A stretch of DNA of 24,224 nt from Anaerolineae bacterium (GCA_017303735.1 JAFLCF010000048.1:1-24224), one strand, 5' to 3'; shown: positions 1 through 7,775, counted from the stretch's first letter. Made by a program: numbers and translations. Notes: generated from the letters alone by a model not told the origin.

Positions 1-2
1 CG

Positions 3-446
3 TACCAACACTTGCACAGGTATGACCAAAAACGCCCCTTCCCGACCTGGTTGCTCTCGATCGCGGCGCACTATTGTATTGACCGCCTCCGCCGCCGCAA
101 GTTCTCGATGTTTTCGATGGATGCGGAGGATGAAGAAGGGAACTCGTTCGAGATTCCCGATATGGACGCGCCCAATCCTGAAGGTGAAGCCATTACTGGG
201 CAGACGAATGAGCGCGTGCATGCCATGCTCAAGGATCTGGATGCCACCGACCGGGCGGCGATCATTATGAGATATTGGTACGATTATTCAGAAAAGGAAA
301 TTGCCGAATCCTTGAATCTGACGGTGAGTGCGGTGAAGAGCCGCCTGCACCGCGCACGAAAGGAAATGGCTGGCTTGTGGGTCGAACAAGAAGATGACCT
401 GCTCGCTGAAATGGAAAGGAGACATCATGAATCACCAGCCTTTTGA
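3..446 (+). CDS. ECF sigma-70 family RNA polymerase sigma factor (5' end outside window)
   Basis: The reading frame is open to the left edge, so the N-terminus is missing; the upstream in-frame codons read YQH before LHRYDQKRPFPTWLL, which is ordinary sigma region 2 sequence. Region 2 ends with AAHYCIDRLRRRK, the usual -10-binding segment. After an acidic linker, region 4 is clear: LDATDRAAIIMRYWYDYSEKEIAESLNL followed by TVSAVKSRLHRARKEM, a helix-turn-helix that reads the -35 element. It directs core RNA polymerase to a small regulon. The next gene starts inside its last 20 bases and encodes an anti-sigma factor, so sigma and antagonist are translationally coupled. Family call is secure; the regulon is unknown. 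Confidence 0.93.
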   Translation, partial: YQHLHRYDQKRPFPTWLLSIAAHYCIDRLRRRKFSMFSMDAEDEEGNSFEIPDMDAPNPEGEAITGQTNERVHAMLKDLDATDRAAIIMRYWYDYSEKEIAESLNLTVSAVKSRLHRARKEMAGLWVEQEDDLLAEMERRHHESPAF

Positions 447-957
447 AACCTGGCTGCTGGACGATAAAGTCCTCACCCCTACCGAGAAGCGTGAACTTAC
501 CTCGCACCTGCGGGAATGCAAGACCTGCTCCGCACTGGCAGAGACCGGGTTCGCCTTGCGTGCTGCACGAGTAATTGCACCTGCACCGGGGTTTGCCTTG
601 CGCTTCCAACAGAAATTGGCAGCGCAAAAGCTGGCAGAACAACGCCGTCATTTGTGGGGCTTGATCGTTTTGATCGTAAGTGGAGTTGGATTGCTGGGGT
701 GGCTTCTGGCTCCTGTATTGACCGCGATCGCGAAATCACCCGTGGAATGGTTGATCTCTGCCGCTGGCATATTTTTATTTTTGTTCACATCCCTGCAGGC
801 ATTCGGTGAGATCATCACCGTGATGGCGCGCGTGTTGCCAGATTTCCTGCCTCCCTATATGTGGATGGTTATCCTCTCCGGGTTGGCTGGCATGGGATTA
901 TTATGGGCTGTATCCATTTGGCGCTTTGCCCGCCGACCTCAAGGAGTTCCTGCATGA
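427..957 (+). CDS. Zinc-type anti-sigma factor with three membrane helices
   Basis: A 176-residue protein. The ATG at 427 is preferred to the upstream in-frame ATG at 394 because GGAAAGGA sits just before it. The N-terminus carries HLRECKTC (H27, C31, C34), the HxxxCxxC motif of zinc-binding anti-sigma domains, which hold ECF sigma factors inactive in the cytoplasm. Three hydrophobic segments follow (about residues 76-100, 106-130 and 143-162), more than the single helix of many anti-sigma factors. It overlaps the sigma gene by 20 bases, and its stop overlaps the next start as ATGA, so the three genes form a tightly coupled operon. The partner assignment to the sigma factor is inferred from this arrangement. 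Confidence 0.88.
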   Translation: MNHQPFETWLLDDKVLTPTEKRELTSHLRECKTCSALAETGFALRAARVIAPAPGFALRFQQKLAAQKLAEQRRHLWGLIVLIVSGVGLLGWLLAPVLTAIAKSPVEWLISAAGIFLFLFTSLQAFGEIITVMARVLPDFLPPYMWMVILSGLAGMGLLWAVSIWRFARRPQGVPA

Positions 958-2003
958 AAAAATCAATACTGAAACGCGTCCTGCTCCTGCTGGCTTTATT
1001 ATTTTTGCCAACAGCAAGCATTCAAGCGCAGACCTCGAACAATGACGATGTAGTCCTGTTCGGTCAAAATTACACATTGGGCGAAGGAGAAACGCTAAAC
1101 GGAAGTATTGCTGTCTTTGGCGGCAATATTGAAATTCAAGAAGAAGCCGAAGTGAACGGCTCCATCGCCATCTTCGGCGGGAATCTCTCCATCGAAGCGG
1201 ATACAGTCGTTAACGGCGATATCGCTGTGTTTGGCGGCAATCTGACCGTTACCGGTGAGGTGAATGGTGACATTGTCCTCTTTGGCGGACAAGCCTTACT
1301 CGAATCTAAGGCACTCGTTGATGGTGATATTTCCACATTCGGCGGTCAGGTCACACAAGACCCAGAAGCCAAGGTAACCGGCGAGATCACAAAAAACACT
1401 CCGCCAGATATCGATACACCCGAAATCCCTGATGTGCCAGATGTGCCCGACGCACCAGACGTGAATGTGAACGTCAATCCGTTTTGGAGTGTGGCAGGCA
1501 AGGTCGGTCAAGCGATTCTCATTGCCGTCATCGGCATGCTGCTAACGCTCTTCCTCCAACCACAGTTAGACCGCACTGCAAGTGTGATCGTTCGTCAGCC
1601 TTTTATGGCGGGTAGTTATGGTTTGCTGGTCTTTATCGCCCTGCCGGTGGCATTGCTCATCATGGTCATAACTCTTATCTTGATCCCTGTGGCTGCAATC
1701 GTCGTTTTGATGGTCCCGCTGGCATGGTTGTTCGGTATCATCGCACTTGGGCAGGAAGTTGGTGATCGTTTTGCAAAAGCCATCAACCAGGTTTGGTCGC
1801 CGATCCTCTCGACCGGGTTTGGCACCTTCCTGCTGTTATTGGTGATCGGTTTGATGGAATTAATTCCCTGCATCGGCTGGATCCCCTCTGCCTTGGTTAC
1901 ACTCATCAGCATCGGCGCCGTAGTGATGACATGGTTCGGGACGCGCAATCCCCCCGGATATATGCCCGCACCTGTTATGGATGAAGCACCCCCCGCTTCA
2001 TAA
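954..2003 (+). CDS. Bactofilin-like repeat protein with signal peptide and C-terminal membrane domain
   Basis: 349 residues from the ATG at 954, which follows AAGGAG and overlaps the anti-sigma stop. An N-terminal signal peptide (basic KKSILKR, hydrophobic stretch, likely cut after SIQA) precedes five short repeats of the type NG[S/D]IAVFGGN at roughly 18-20 residue spacing. These look like the beta-helical fold of polymer-forming bactofilins, but here are predicted to be exported. An Asp/Pro/Val-rich linker (about residues 160-185) leads to a C-terminal domain with about four membrane helices. As the third gene of an ECF operon it is probably either the effector or the sensor of that system. 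Exact function is unknown; the repeat fold is a judgement from pattern only. Confidence 0.75.
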   Translation: MKKSILKRVLLLLALLFLPTASIQAQTSNNDDVVLFGQNYTLGEGETLNGSIAVFGGNIEIQEEAEVNGSIAIFGGNLSIEADTVVNGDIAVFGGNLTVTGEVNGDIVLFGGQALLESKALVDGDISTFGGQVTQDPEAKVTGEITKNTPPDIDTPEIPDVPDVPDAPDVNVNVNPFWSVAGKVGQAILIAVIGMLLTLFLQPQLDRTASVIVRQPFMAGSYGLLVFIALPVALLIMVITLILIPVAAIVVLMVPLAWLFGIIALGQEVGDRFAKAINQVWSPILSTGFGTFLLLLVIGLMELIPCIGWIPSALVTLISIGAVVMTWFGTRNPPGYMPAPVMDEAPPAS

Positions 2004-2029
2004 ATTAACTTTAGCCTGATACCAACCAG

Positions 2030-2062
2030 CCGCCTTGGGTCAACACCCAGGGCGGATTTTTT
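2030..2062 (+). terminator. Rho-independent terminator of the first ECF operon
   Basis: An 11-bp stem, CCGCCTTGGGT against ACCCAGGGCGG with one G-T pair, loop CAAC, followed by ATTTTTTATT. It sits 27 bases after the stop of the bactofilin-like gene and runs up to the end of the convergent MFS gene. Confidence 0.88.
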
Positions 2063-3206
2063 ATTCCTTCAACAACAACGCCAGCGGCGAAGCGACCAAA
2101 ACCATACCGGTTGTTATGGTTAATACATAAGGGAAGCCGTACAACTCTGCCAAGTGACCGGTGTATAGCAGCCCCAACGCACCAGATGAAAAGATAAAGC
2201 CAAGGATCAATCCTGAAGCGAGTGCCATCCCACCGGGAATGATGCGCTGGGCAAGCACAACCATAATGCTATGCACTGCCCCCGTAAATGCACCTGCCAA
2301 TGGAACCAACAGGTATAACCACCAAGACCAACCGATCTGGCTGGCAATGTAAATGGGAGCTGCAGCAAAGAGCAGGGCAAGCGAAGCCACAAAACGTTTT
2401 GGGTAACGGTCTGCAAAATGACCGCCAAACATATTGCCCAGCGCCGAGCCACCCATGAACAGTCCCGCCATGCTGCCGTAGACGGTTGCAGTCTGCCCCA
2501 GGTCTTTGATGTATTTTGGAATGAGGTTGACCATATTCGCCTGCGCCCACGATTGCAAAGCAGCCACCAGCATCAAAATAAGGATGAACGCCAACCCGGC
2601 TCTGTTCCTTCGGGAGATCACTGTCTTTACAGGCTGCGGATGTGGATGATTGCTGCGCAGTTGATGCATCAACGAAAAACCGATCGGAATGGAAACGATC
2701 GGCAGAATATACATGCCGGGAATTTTCATATAAGCGAGGATCAAACCTGTAAGGATCGGACCGATAAAATGTCCCATTTGCCCGGCGGTGAAAAACAACG
2801 AAGTCGTCGTCGTTTCGCGACCCTTCATGAGTTCACGTCCGCGCAGGGCGGCTTGGACAGCGCCCACCGGATGAAACGCCGACGAACCAAATGCGGCGAT
2901 GATGAGACAGCCCAAGCCAAGATTGCCAGGGAATGCCAATGCCAGTGAATAGAAAATGGTCATCCACAACACGCCGCCTGCCGCCAGCCAGCGCGGACCT
3001 GTGCGGTCAGATATCCAGCCGAAGACGGGTTGAGTCAGTGCCGATGCCCAAATGTAAATGGTGGAGAATAAAGCGATTTGCGATTCGCTCAAACCAAGAT
3101 ATGTCAACAAAACGGGGCGGCTGGCGTTGAACACATCCACCATAAAGTGCGAGAGGGAGATGAAGGAGAAAATGGGGTCAAGGAAAATGGGCATATTTAT
3201 ACTCAA
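2061..3206 (-). CDS. MFS transporter, fosmidomycin-resistance (Fsr)-like
   Basis: About 381 residues with some twelve hydrophobic helices in two halves separated by a basic cytoplasmic loop near residues 183-202 (RSNHPHPQPVKTVISRRNR). The loop after helix 2 carries GWISDRTGPRW, the major-facilitator motif A. SSAFHPVGA in the first half resembles the FHP signature of the Fsr branch. Substrate cannot be read from sequence; export of a small organic compound is the usual role. The frame opens with TTG at 3206, preceded at a good distance by AAGGTG; an ATG at 3194 is the alternative but lacks a ribosome site. It follows nadD by 18 bases on the same strand, so they are probably co-transcribed. Confidence 0.85.
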   Translation of the reverse strand: MSINMPIFLDPIFSFISLSHFMVDVFNASRPVLLTYLGLSESQIALFSTIYIWASALTQPVFGWISDRTGPRWLAAGGVLWMTIFYSLALAFPGNLGLGCLIIAAFGSSAFHPVGAVQAALRGRELMKGRETTTTSLFFTAGQMGHFIGPILTGLILAYMKIPGMYILPIVSIPIGFSLMHQLRSNHPHPQPVKTVISRRNRAGLAFILILMLVAALQSWAQANMVNLIPKYIKDLGQTATVYGSMAGLFMGGSALGNMFGGHFADRYPKRFVASLALLFAAAPIYIASQIGWSWWLYLLVPLAGAFTGAVHSIMVVLAQRIIPGGMALASGLILGFIFSSGALGLLYTGHLAELYGFPYVLTITTGMVLVASPLALLLKE

Positions 3207-3222
3207 AGGTGATAGTCACCTT
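3206..3222. promoter_or_regulatory. Perfect palindrome between nadD and the MFS gene
   Basis: AAGGTGATAGTCACCTT is a perfect 7-bp inverted repeat with a 3-base centre. On the minus strand its first arm is the likely ribosome site of the TTG-started MFS gene, and its second arm runs into the start codon. It could be an operator or a small hairpin that limits translation of the transporter. Confidence 0.5.
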
Positions 3223-3224
3223 AA

Positions 3225-3827
3225 TTAACGATAGAGTTGATGACTTTCAATATAGTCATACACTTCGGGTGTGACGTAATAGCGGTACATCTCCCCCGCT
3301 GCAACGCGTCGGCGCAACTCGCGGGAGGATACGGGCTGCAACAAAGCGTTCATGAAATGTGCCTTTTCAGTGATGCCGGGAAGCTTCACTTCAAGGGCGG
3401 CGAGGTTCGCTGAGTCGCTTGGGCGGTGCATCACGCCGATTTTGGAAACAGCAGCTACGAGGTCAGCGGCGAGGCGCCAGGTTGGCAGGTCATTCAAAGA
3501 GTCTTCGCCGATCAGTAGAAAGAGTTCCGCATCTGGCTGTTGGCTGGCGAGCAAGCGGACTGTATCCAGCGTGTAGTGCGGACCCGGTCGGTCAATTTCG
3601 AGCCTGGATAATTCGAACTTTGGGTTGTGCGCGATCATGCTTTGAAGCATGGGCAGGCGATGTTTCAACGGGGTGATGGGATTTTCCTGTTTGTGAGGCG
3701 GGTCTGGGGTGAGCACCCAGAGCAGGCGGTCGAGTTGAAATTGAGAAACAGCTTCGCCTGCAAGAATCAGGTGACCGATATGAGGCGGGTCGAAGGTACC
3801 ACCAAATAAACCAATACGATTTTTCAT
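3225..3827 (-). CDS. nadD: Nicotinate-nucleotide adenylyltransferase
   Basis: 200 residues, normal for NadD. It joins nicotinate mononucleotide and ATP to give deamido-NAD and pyrophosphate in NAD synthesis. The N-terminus has GGTFDPPHIGH (residues 9-19), the nucleotidyltransferase (T/H)xGH signature with the metal and phosphate histidines. PPHK (43-46) and the C-terminal SSRELRRRV (from 167), the family's ISSTxIR-type loop, complete the ATP site. The gene begins with ATG 7 bases after a TATACT box and no ribosome site is visible, so the message looks leaderless. It is divergent from the GAF gene across only 54 bases. Confidence 0.96.
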   Translation of the reverse strand: MKNRIGLFGGTFDPPHIGHLILAGEAVSQFQLDRLLWVLTPDPPHKQENPITPLKHRLPMLQSMIAHNPKFELSRLEIDRPGPHYTLDTVRLLASQQPDAELFLLIGEDSLNDLPTWRLAADLVAAVSKIGVMHRPSDSANLAALEVKLPGITEKAHFMNALLQPVSSRELRRRVAAGEMYRYYVTPEVYDYIESHQLYR

Positions 3828-3840
3828 GAGTAAAAGTATA
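3828..3840 (-). promoter_or_regulatory. -10 box of a leaderless nadD promoter
   Basis: On the minus strand TATACT (3840-3835) is followed by seven bases and then the nadD ATG. A start site about seven bases after the box falls at or next to the A of ATG. No clear -35 box or Shine-Dalgarno sequence is present. Confidence 0.55.
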
Positions 3841-3879
3841 TCGCAGTACGGCGATGGAATTCTTGGTGGTATACTGCGA
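3841..3879. promoter_or_regulatory. Inverted repeat in the divergent nadD/GAF promoter region
   Basis: TCGCAGTA (3841-3848) and TACTGCGA (3872-3879) are perfect inverted copies 23 bases apart. The left arm abuts the nadD -10 box and the right arm overlaps the -10 box of the GAF gene. This is a candidate shared operator; the binding protein is unknown. Confidence 0.4.
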
Positions 3880-3881
3880 AT
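3868..3881 (+). promoter_or_regulatory. Extended -10 box of a leaderless promoter for the GAF gene
   Basis: TGGTATACT is an extended -10 (TG-N-TATACT, with the hexamer at 3870-3875). It is followed by six bases and the ATG at 3882, which leaves no room for a leader, and no ribosome site is seen. Confidence 0.6.
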
Positions 3882-4781
3882 ATGTCACAACCGACTGTTA
3901 TTAGTTCGACATCTCCCCTAAAGAGGATCATGCACGCTGTTCGTGCCATTGAACGCGGCGATTACGATTCGATACTTCTGAAAGAGTTCTTAAAAGAGTC
4001 GGGGGATCTTGGTCAGTTGGCGCAGTTGTTGGATCAGATGGCAACCAATATCCTTCAGCGCAACACTCAATTGGTGCTGCTCAACAAGGTCATTCCCATT
4101 GGTGTATCCCTTTCAGCCGAAAAAGACTTCAACCGCCTGCTCGAGTCGCTAGTGGTGGAGGCGCAGAACTTTACGAATGCCGATGCCGGTTCGTTGTATC
4201 TTGTAGAGGAAGACAAACTTCGGTTTGTGATCTTGCGCAACACGTCGTTGAACATGAAGATGGGCGGCACCAGCGGGATGCCGATCGCCTTCTATCCGGT
4301 GCGTATGTATAACGATGATGGGAGTGAGAACCGCTCCAATGTGGTTTCTTATGCCGCGTTGACCCATAAACGCATCAACATTGCTGATGCCTACGAAGCC
4401 GAAGGATTCGACTTCTCTGGCACGAAATCTTTCGACGAAAAGACCCGCTATCGTTCTCAATCCTTCCTCACCATCCCGCTTGAAAACAAAGACAATAAGG
4501 TGATCGGCGTCCTGCAATTGATCAACGCCAAGGATCCAAAGACCGGCGAGATCGTGCCCTTCAAGGACGATAACGTGCTGGAGGCGTTGATCCTGCTCGC
4601 CACTGCCGCGCTGGATGGTTACATCCGCGAGGCTGCCCTGCGAAAAGAGATCGCCCAACTGCGCATCGAGATCGACCAGTCCCGCCGTGCTAAACAGGTG
4701 GATGAGATCACCGAGACCCAGTTCTTCCGCGACCTGAAGACCAAAGCAGAAAAAATGCGCACAAAAGGACCTACTGAATAG
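3882..4781 (+). CDS. GAF-domain signalling protein with HAMP-like start and conserved coiled-coil tail
   Basis: 299 residues, no membrane helix, so soluble. Residues 17-56 (AVRAIERGDYDS, then GDLGQLAQLLDQM) resemble the second half of a HAMP domain. A GAF domain spans about 75-245, with FDEKTRYRSQSFLTIPL and VIGVLQLINAKD, the usual core strands of phosphodiesterase/cyclase-type GAF domains that bind cyclic nucleotides or other small ligands. The tail (253-295) is a charged helix, EIDQSRRAKQVDEITETQFF. Nearly the same tail ends the cyclic-nucleotide-binding protein encoded at 9211-9945 (about 20 identities in 43 positions). No kinase, cyclase or DNA-binding output domain is present, so it probably acts by binding a partner. 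The ligand is unknown. Confidence 0.85.
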   Translation: MSQPTVISSTSPLKRIMHAVRAIERGDYDSILLKEFLKESGDLGQLAQLLDQMATNILQRNTQLVLLNKVIPIGVSLSAEKDFNRLLESLVVEAQNFTNADAGSLYLVEEDKLRFVILRNTSLNMKMGGTSGMPIAFYPVRMYNDDGSENRSNVVSYAALTHKRINIADAYEAEGFDFSGTKSFDEKTRYRSQSFLTIPLENKDNKVIGVLQLINAKDPKTGEIVPFKDDNVLEALILLATAALDGYIREAALRKEIAQLRIEIDQSRRAKQVDEITETQFFRDLKTKAEKMRTKGPTE

Positions 4782-4969
4782 ATTTATTTGAATAACCAGC
4801 CGTCTTTGTCGTGAAATATTCAACCTGGGGGTTTGCAAAACTGTCATTTTTTTCAGACCTTTTTGATAACCCTTTTAGGGGATAAATACACACTAAGAAT
4901 ACAGAACGTTCAATAAAATAGGATGAAAGTCCTATTCAACCAAAAGGCAGCCCGTAGGGCAGGAAATTA
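4782..4969 (+). other. Possible structured 5' leader of the propeller lipoprotein gene
   Basis: This 188-base gap has no convincing ORF and no clear terminator for the GAF gene. Near its 3' end is a perfect 7-bp hairpin (AATAGGA at 4917-4923, loop TGAAAG, TCCTATT at 4930-4936). A second short hairpin, GCCC-GTA-GGGC (4950-4960), lies 3 bases before AGGA, the ribosome site for the ATG at 4970. It matches no riboswitch class I can name; it may be a leader that controls translation. Confidence 0.4.
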
Positions 4970-6091
4970 ATGACACCTTTCAATAAAAAACAGCTCAATT
5001 TTCTAAGTTATGCGGGCATCGTCGGCTTCGCTGCACTAACTCTCAGCGCCTGTGGCAGCGGCAACATCGATCTATCCGGCGCCGCCGGTGCTCCTGCCCA
5101 AACCGAAGCCCCCGTCACCACAGAAGAAGTACCCGCCACCGAGGTTCCCCCAACCCCCATTCCGCCCGCTACCGGACGGATTATTTTTGCCTCCAACCGA
5201 GATGGTGTCAATGATCTGTACATCACTTCGCCCGATGGCATTGAAATCACCCGCCTCACCGCCAACGCCTCCATAGATAGCAGCAGCACGCCGCGCCTCT
5301 CGCCAGATGGCACCCTGGTCGCTTTTTCGTCCACAATTAACGGCAACACCGACATCTACCTTCTTGAAATTGCCAGCGGTGCCATCCGCCGTATCACAGA
5401 TGCTGCCGAAAAAGACTCTTCACCTTCGTGGTCGCCCAATGGGCAGCAACTTGCCTTCGAATCCTTCCGCGACGGGAACCTTGAGATTTACATCGTCAAT
5501 GTAGATGGCTCCAACCCCACCCGCCTGACCAATGACTCTGCAGGGGATAGCACCCCCGTCTGGTCGCCTGTTGCCAACGAGATCGTCTTCGTCAGTAACC
5601 GCTTCGGAAACGCCGACCTGTTCCTGCTCGGTCTCAACGGAAGTGTTTCTTTGCTGACAACGAATCCTGCCCCCGATAGCACCCCAGCCTGGTCGCCGGA
5701 TGGAAGCACGATCGCCTATGCAGCCTTTACCGGCGAGCTCTCCGATATTTGTTTGATCGGGCGTGATGGTTTGAATCAAACTTGTATAACCCAGGGGTCT
5801 GCCATATACAGCACCCCCGTCTGGTCGCAAACTGGCGAATGGATCGCAGTCAGTGACCCGACCAGTATCCACGTCTACAACATCAACAATAAGAGCCTCG
5901 TACAGTTATCCCAACCGGGCATTGAGCCGCACGGCATCCCAGCCTGGTCACCCGATGGGCTGCGGCTGGTCTTCCAGGCAGAATCAGGCGGCGACATGGA
6001 GCTTTATCATGCGCACATCCTGACCAATGAATTCGTCAGGGTCACTTCCATCTCTGGGTATGATGGCAGACCGCTCTGGGCATCCAGATAA
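4970..6091 (+). CDS. TolB/PD40-type beta-propeller lipoprotein
   Basis: 373 residues. The signal peptide ends in the lipobox LSAC (C28), so the mature protein is lipid-anchored outside the membrane. A Thr/Pro/Glu-rich spacer (about 42-68) is followed by repeated blades with the TolB/PD40 signatures SPDG, PSWSP, DGNLEIY, PVWSP, PAWSPDG and FASNRDG, about seven blades forming one propeller. Such domains usually bind proteins or peptides; no catalytic serine protease domain is attached. It stands between the GAF and cyclase genes and could be an external partner of that signalling group, but this is only suggested by position. A strong terminator follows. Confidence 0.87.
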   Translation: MTPFNKKQLNFLSYAGIVGFAALTLSACGSGNIDLSGAAGAPAQTEAPVTTEEVPATEVPPTPIPPATGRIIFASNRDGVNDLYITSPDGIEITRLTANASIDSSSTPRLSPDGTLVAFSSTINGNTDIYLLEIASGAIRRITDAAEKDSSPSWSPNGQQLAFESFRDGNLEIYIVNVDGSNPTRLTNDSAGDSTPVWSPVANEIVFVSNRFGNADLFLLGLNGSVSLLTTNPAPDSTPAWSPDGSTIAYAAFTGELSDICLIGRDGLNQTCITQGSAIYSTPVWSQTGEWIAVSDPTSIHVYNINNKSLVQLSQPGIEPHGIPAWSPDGLRLVFQAESGGDMELYHAHILTNEFVRVTSISGYDGRPLWASR

Positions 6092-6111
6092 AGAAAAAAC
6101 TTGGGATGAAA

Positions 6112-6147
6112 AACAGCCTCGAACACAGAGTTCGAGGCTGTTTTTTT
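6112..6147 (+). terminator. Rho-independent terminator after the propeller gene
   Basis: A 12-bp perfect stem AACAGCCTCGAA / TTCGAGGCTGTT with a 7-base loop, running into seven T residues. It separates the propeller gene from the cyclase gene, which has its own promoter. Confidence 0.95.
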
Positions 6148-6200
6148 ATCCGCAAGGCGCACTATACTCTTCTTTTTTCCTGCCAGACTATCATTTCAAG

Positions 6201-6213
6201 TATAATTTGATTC
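6201..6213 (+). promoter_or_regulatory. -10 box of a leaderless promoter for the cyclase gene
   Basis: A consensus TATAAT (6201-6206) is followed by seven bases and the ATG at 6214. There is no Shine-Dalgarno sequence, and the predicted start site coincides with the start codon. The -35 region is weak. Confidence 0.65.
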
Positions 6214-7770
6214 ATGCTCCCTGAGTCACCACTTACAACGATTGAAAGCCGCTTGCGATATTTGCTGCCATCGGAAATGTATGTTTCCATGTGGGGAAAC
6301 CCATCGGTGGAGATCATGATCCAGGTCCACAACCATTTGCGGACTCTTCAAAGAATTTTGCATGATTACACCTCCAGGCAGATCGATATTACAAAACTCA
6401 AGCCGGGTGATGTAAAGACTGAGTGGAAGTACGGCACGATGATGTTCACCGACCTGGCTGGTTTCACTAAGTTAATGGAAGCCAACGCATCCAAAGGGCG
6501 GGATGGCGCAGAGAATTTGCTCAAGGAACTGACAAAATATTTTTCAACGATGATCTCGATCATCAGCAAGTCGGGCGGTGAGTTAGTCGAATTTACCGGA
6601 GATGCCATGCTGGTGGTCTTCGCGAAAAAAAATGACCGAAGCGACGATGCCAGCCGTGCCATTCGTGCCGGGTTGCGAATGCAGCGGGCAATGAAAGATT
6701 TCGCAGAGATCCAGACTCCCTCGGGAATCGTCAACTTAAAAATGCGCATTGGCATTCATAGCGGCAAATTCCTTACGGCTGAGATCGGCACTCCGCGCCG
6801 CATGGAGCACGTTTTGCTTGGTAAAGATGTGCAAAAAGCCAAGTTAACCGAAAGCAACGGGTTCAACGAGCGTGTGAACGTTTCACAAAGCGCGTATGAT
6901 CTGGCAAAAGATGCCTTCCGTTTTGAAGATGGAAACCCTGAATATCACCTGGTCATCGATGACTTGACCGCTGAAAACCTCGGCGATTATGAGATCACCC
7001 CAGTAGGTCGCCGCATGGCAAGCAGTATCCTCCTTGACCTCAAAGACAAAAAAGAAGTTCTGAATAATATTATCGAACTGCTTAACTCGATCGAGCCGCT
7101 CGCCAGTTACATCCCAGATCCCGTTCTCTCCATGTTGGTGGAAAGTGCGGCAGACCGCCGAATTCCACCTGATTTCCCCAGCCCAACCATCATGTTCGTC
7201 AACTTCATTGGGTTGCCCGAATCAGCAGACCGCGCCCTGCCTGGCGAAGAACGCAAACTGGCGGCAAGTTTTTCGAAAGCATTCTCGCTGATCAACGCCG
7301 TAGTGGAAGCGCGCGGCGGCGTCTTGAAAAAGGTCACCTACCACCTTTCAGGTTCAGATATTGTGATCTATTTCGGCGTTCCCAACGCGCATACCAACAA
7401 CGAGATGCGCGCCGCTTCGGCAGCAGTCGCCATCCGCGAAGTTGTGGAAAACATCAATGCCAAGGCACCCACGATCGGCGGCATCAAGCCTGAGGTCTAC
7501 TGTCAGATCGGCATCAATATGGGACCGGCATTCGTGGCAGAGGTCGGTGATCCACGCGGACGCCGTGAATTCAATGTGCTGGGCGATACGGTAAATACAG
7601 CAGCGCGTTTGATGAACCGTGCGCAGAAAAATCAGATCATCGTCTCTGACCCCGTAAAGCAGGCGATTGAGATTAAATACGAGTGCGTCTCACTCGGTGA
7701 GATTCAGCTAAAGGGCAAGAGCAAGCCCATGAGCTTGTATGAGATAACTAAGAAAAAGCCAAAAGAATAA
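6214..7770 (+). CDS. Tandem-domain class III adenylate/guanylate cyclase
   Basis: 518 residues, predicted cytoplasmic, with two class III cyclase domains (about 70-265 and 322-510). Domain 1 keeps both metal aspartates, FTD80LAGFT and TGD130AML, but its transition-state motif is broken (GKDVQKAK at 203-210 instead of GDTVNxAAR). Domain 2 has Asn330 (MFVNFIG) in place of the first metal aspartate and GSD instead of GD, yet keeps GD458TVN461TAAR465. The two domains are thus complementary, as in the C1/C2 halves of animal adenylate cyclases, and probably make a single active site. At the purine-recognition position domain 1 has Glu126. Whether the product is cAMP or cGMP cannot be decided. It lies between the GAF gene and the cyclic-nucleotide receptor operon and ends at a shared terminator. 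Confidence 0.92.
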   Translation: MLPESPLTTIESRLRYLLPSEMYVSMWGNPSVEIMIQVHNHLRTLQRILHDYTSRQIDITKLKPGDVKTEWKYGTMMFTDLAGFTKLMEANASKGRDGAENLLKELTKYFSTMISIISKSGGELVEFTGDAMLVVFAKKNDRSDDASRAIRAGLRMQRAMKDFAEIQTPSGIVNLKMRIGIHSGKFLTAEIGTPRRMEHVLLGKDVQKAKLTESNGFNERVNVSQSAYDLAKDAFRFEDGNPEYHLVIDDLTAENLGDYEITPVGRRMASSILLDLKDKKEVLNNIIELLNSIEPLASYIPDPVLSMLVESAADRRIPPDFPSPTIMFVNFIGLPESADRALPGEERKLAASFSKAFSLINAVVEARGGVLKKVTYHLSGSDIVIYFGVPNAHTNNEMRAASAAVAIREVVENINAKAPTIGGIKPEVYCQIGINMGPAFVAEVGDPRGRREFNVLGDTVNTAARLMNRAQKNQIIVSDPVKQAIEIKYECVSLGEIQLKGKSKPMSLYEITKKKPKE

Positions 7771-7775
7771 ATAAC

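Noticed and set aside
4149..4847. 232-codon minus-strand ORF
   Set aside because: Antisense to the GAF gene in a mirrored frame; low-complexity His/Asp-rich composition, no family match and no ribosome site.
4917..4960. c-di-GMP (GEMM) or other known riboswitch before the propeller gene
   Set aside because: The hairpins lack the conserved core sequences of the classes I can recall, so it is only listed as an unclassified leader.
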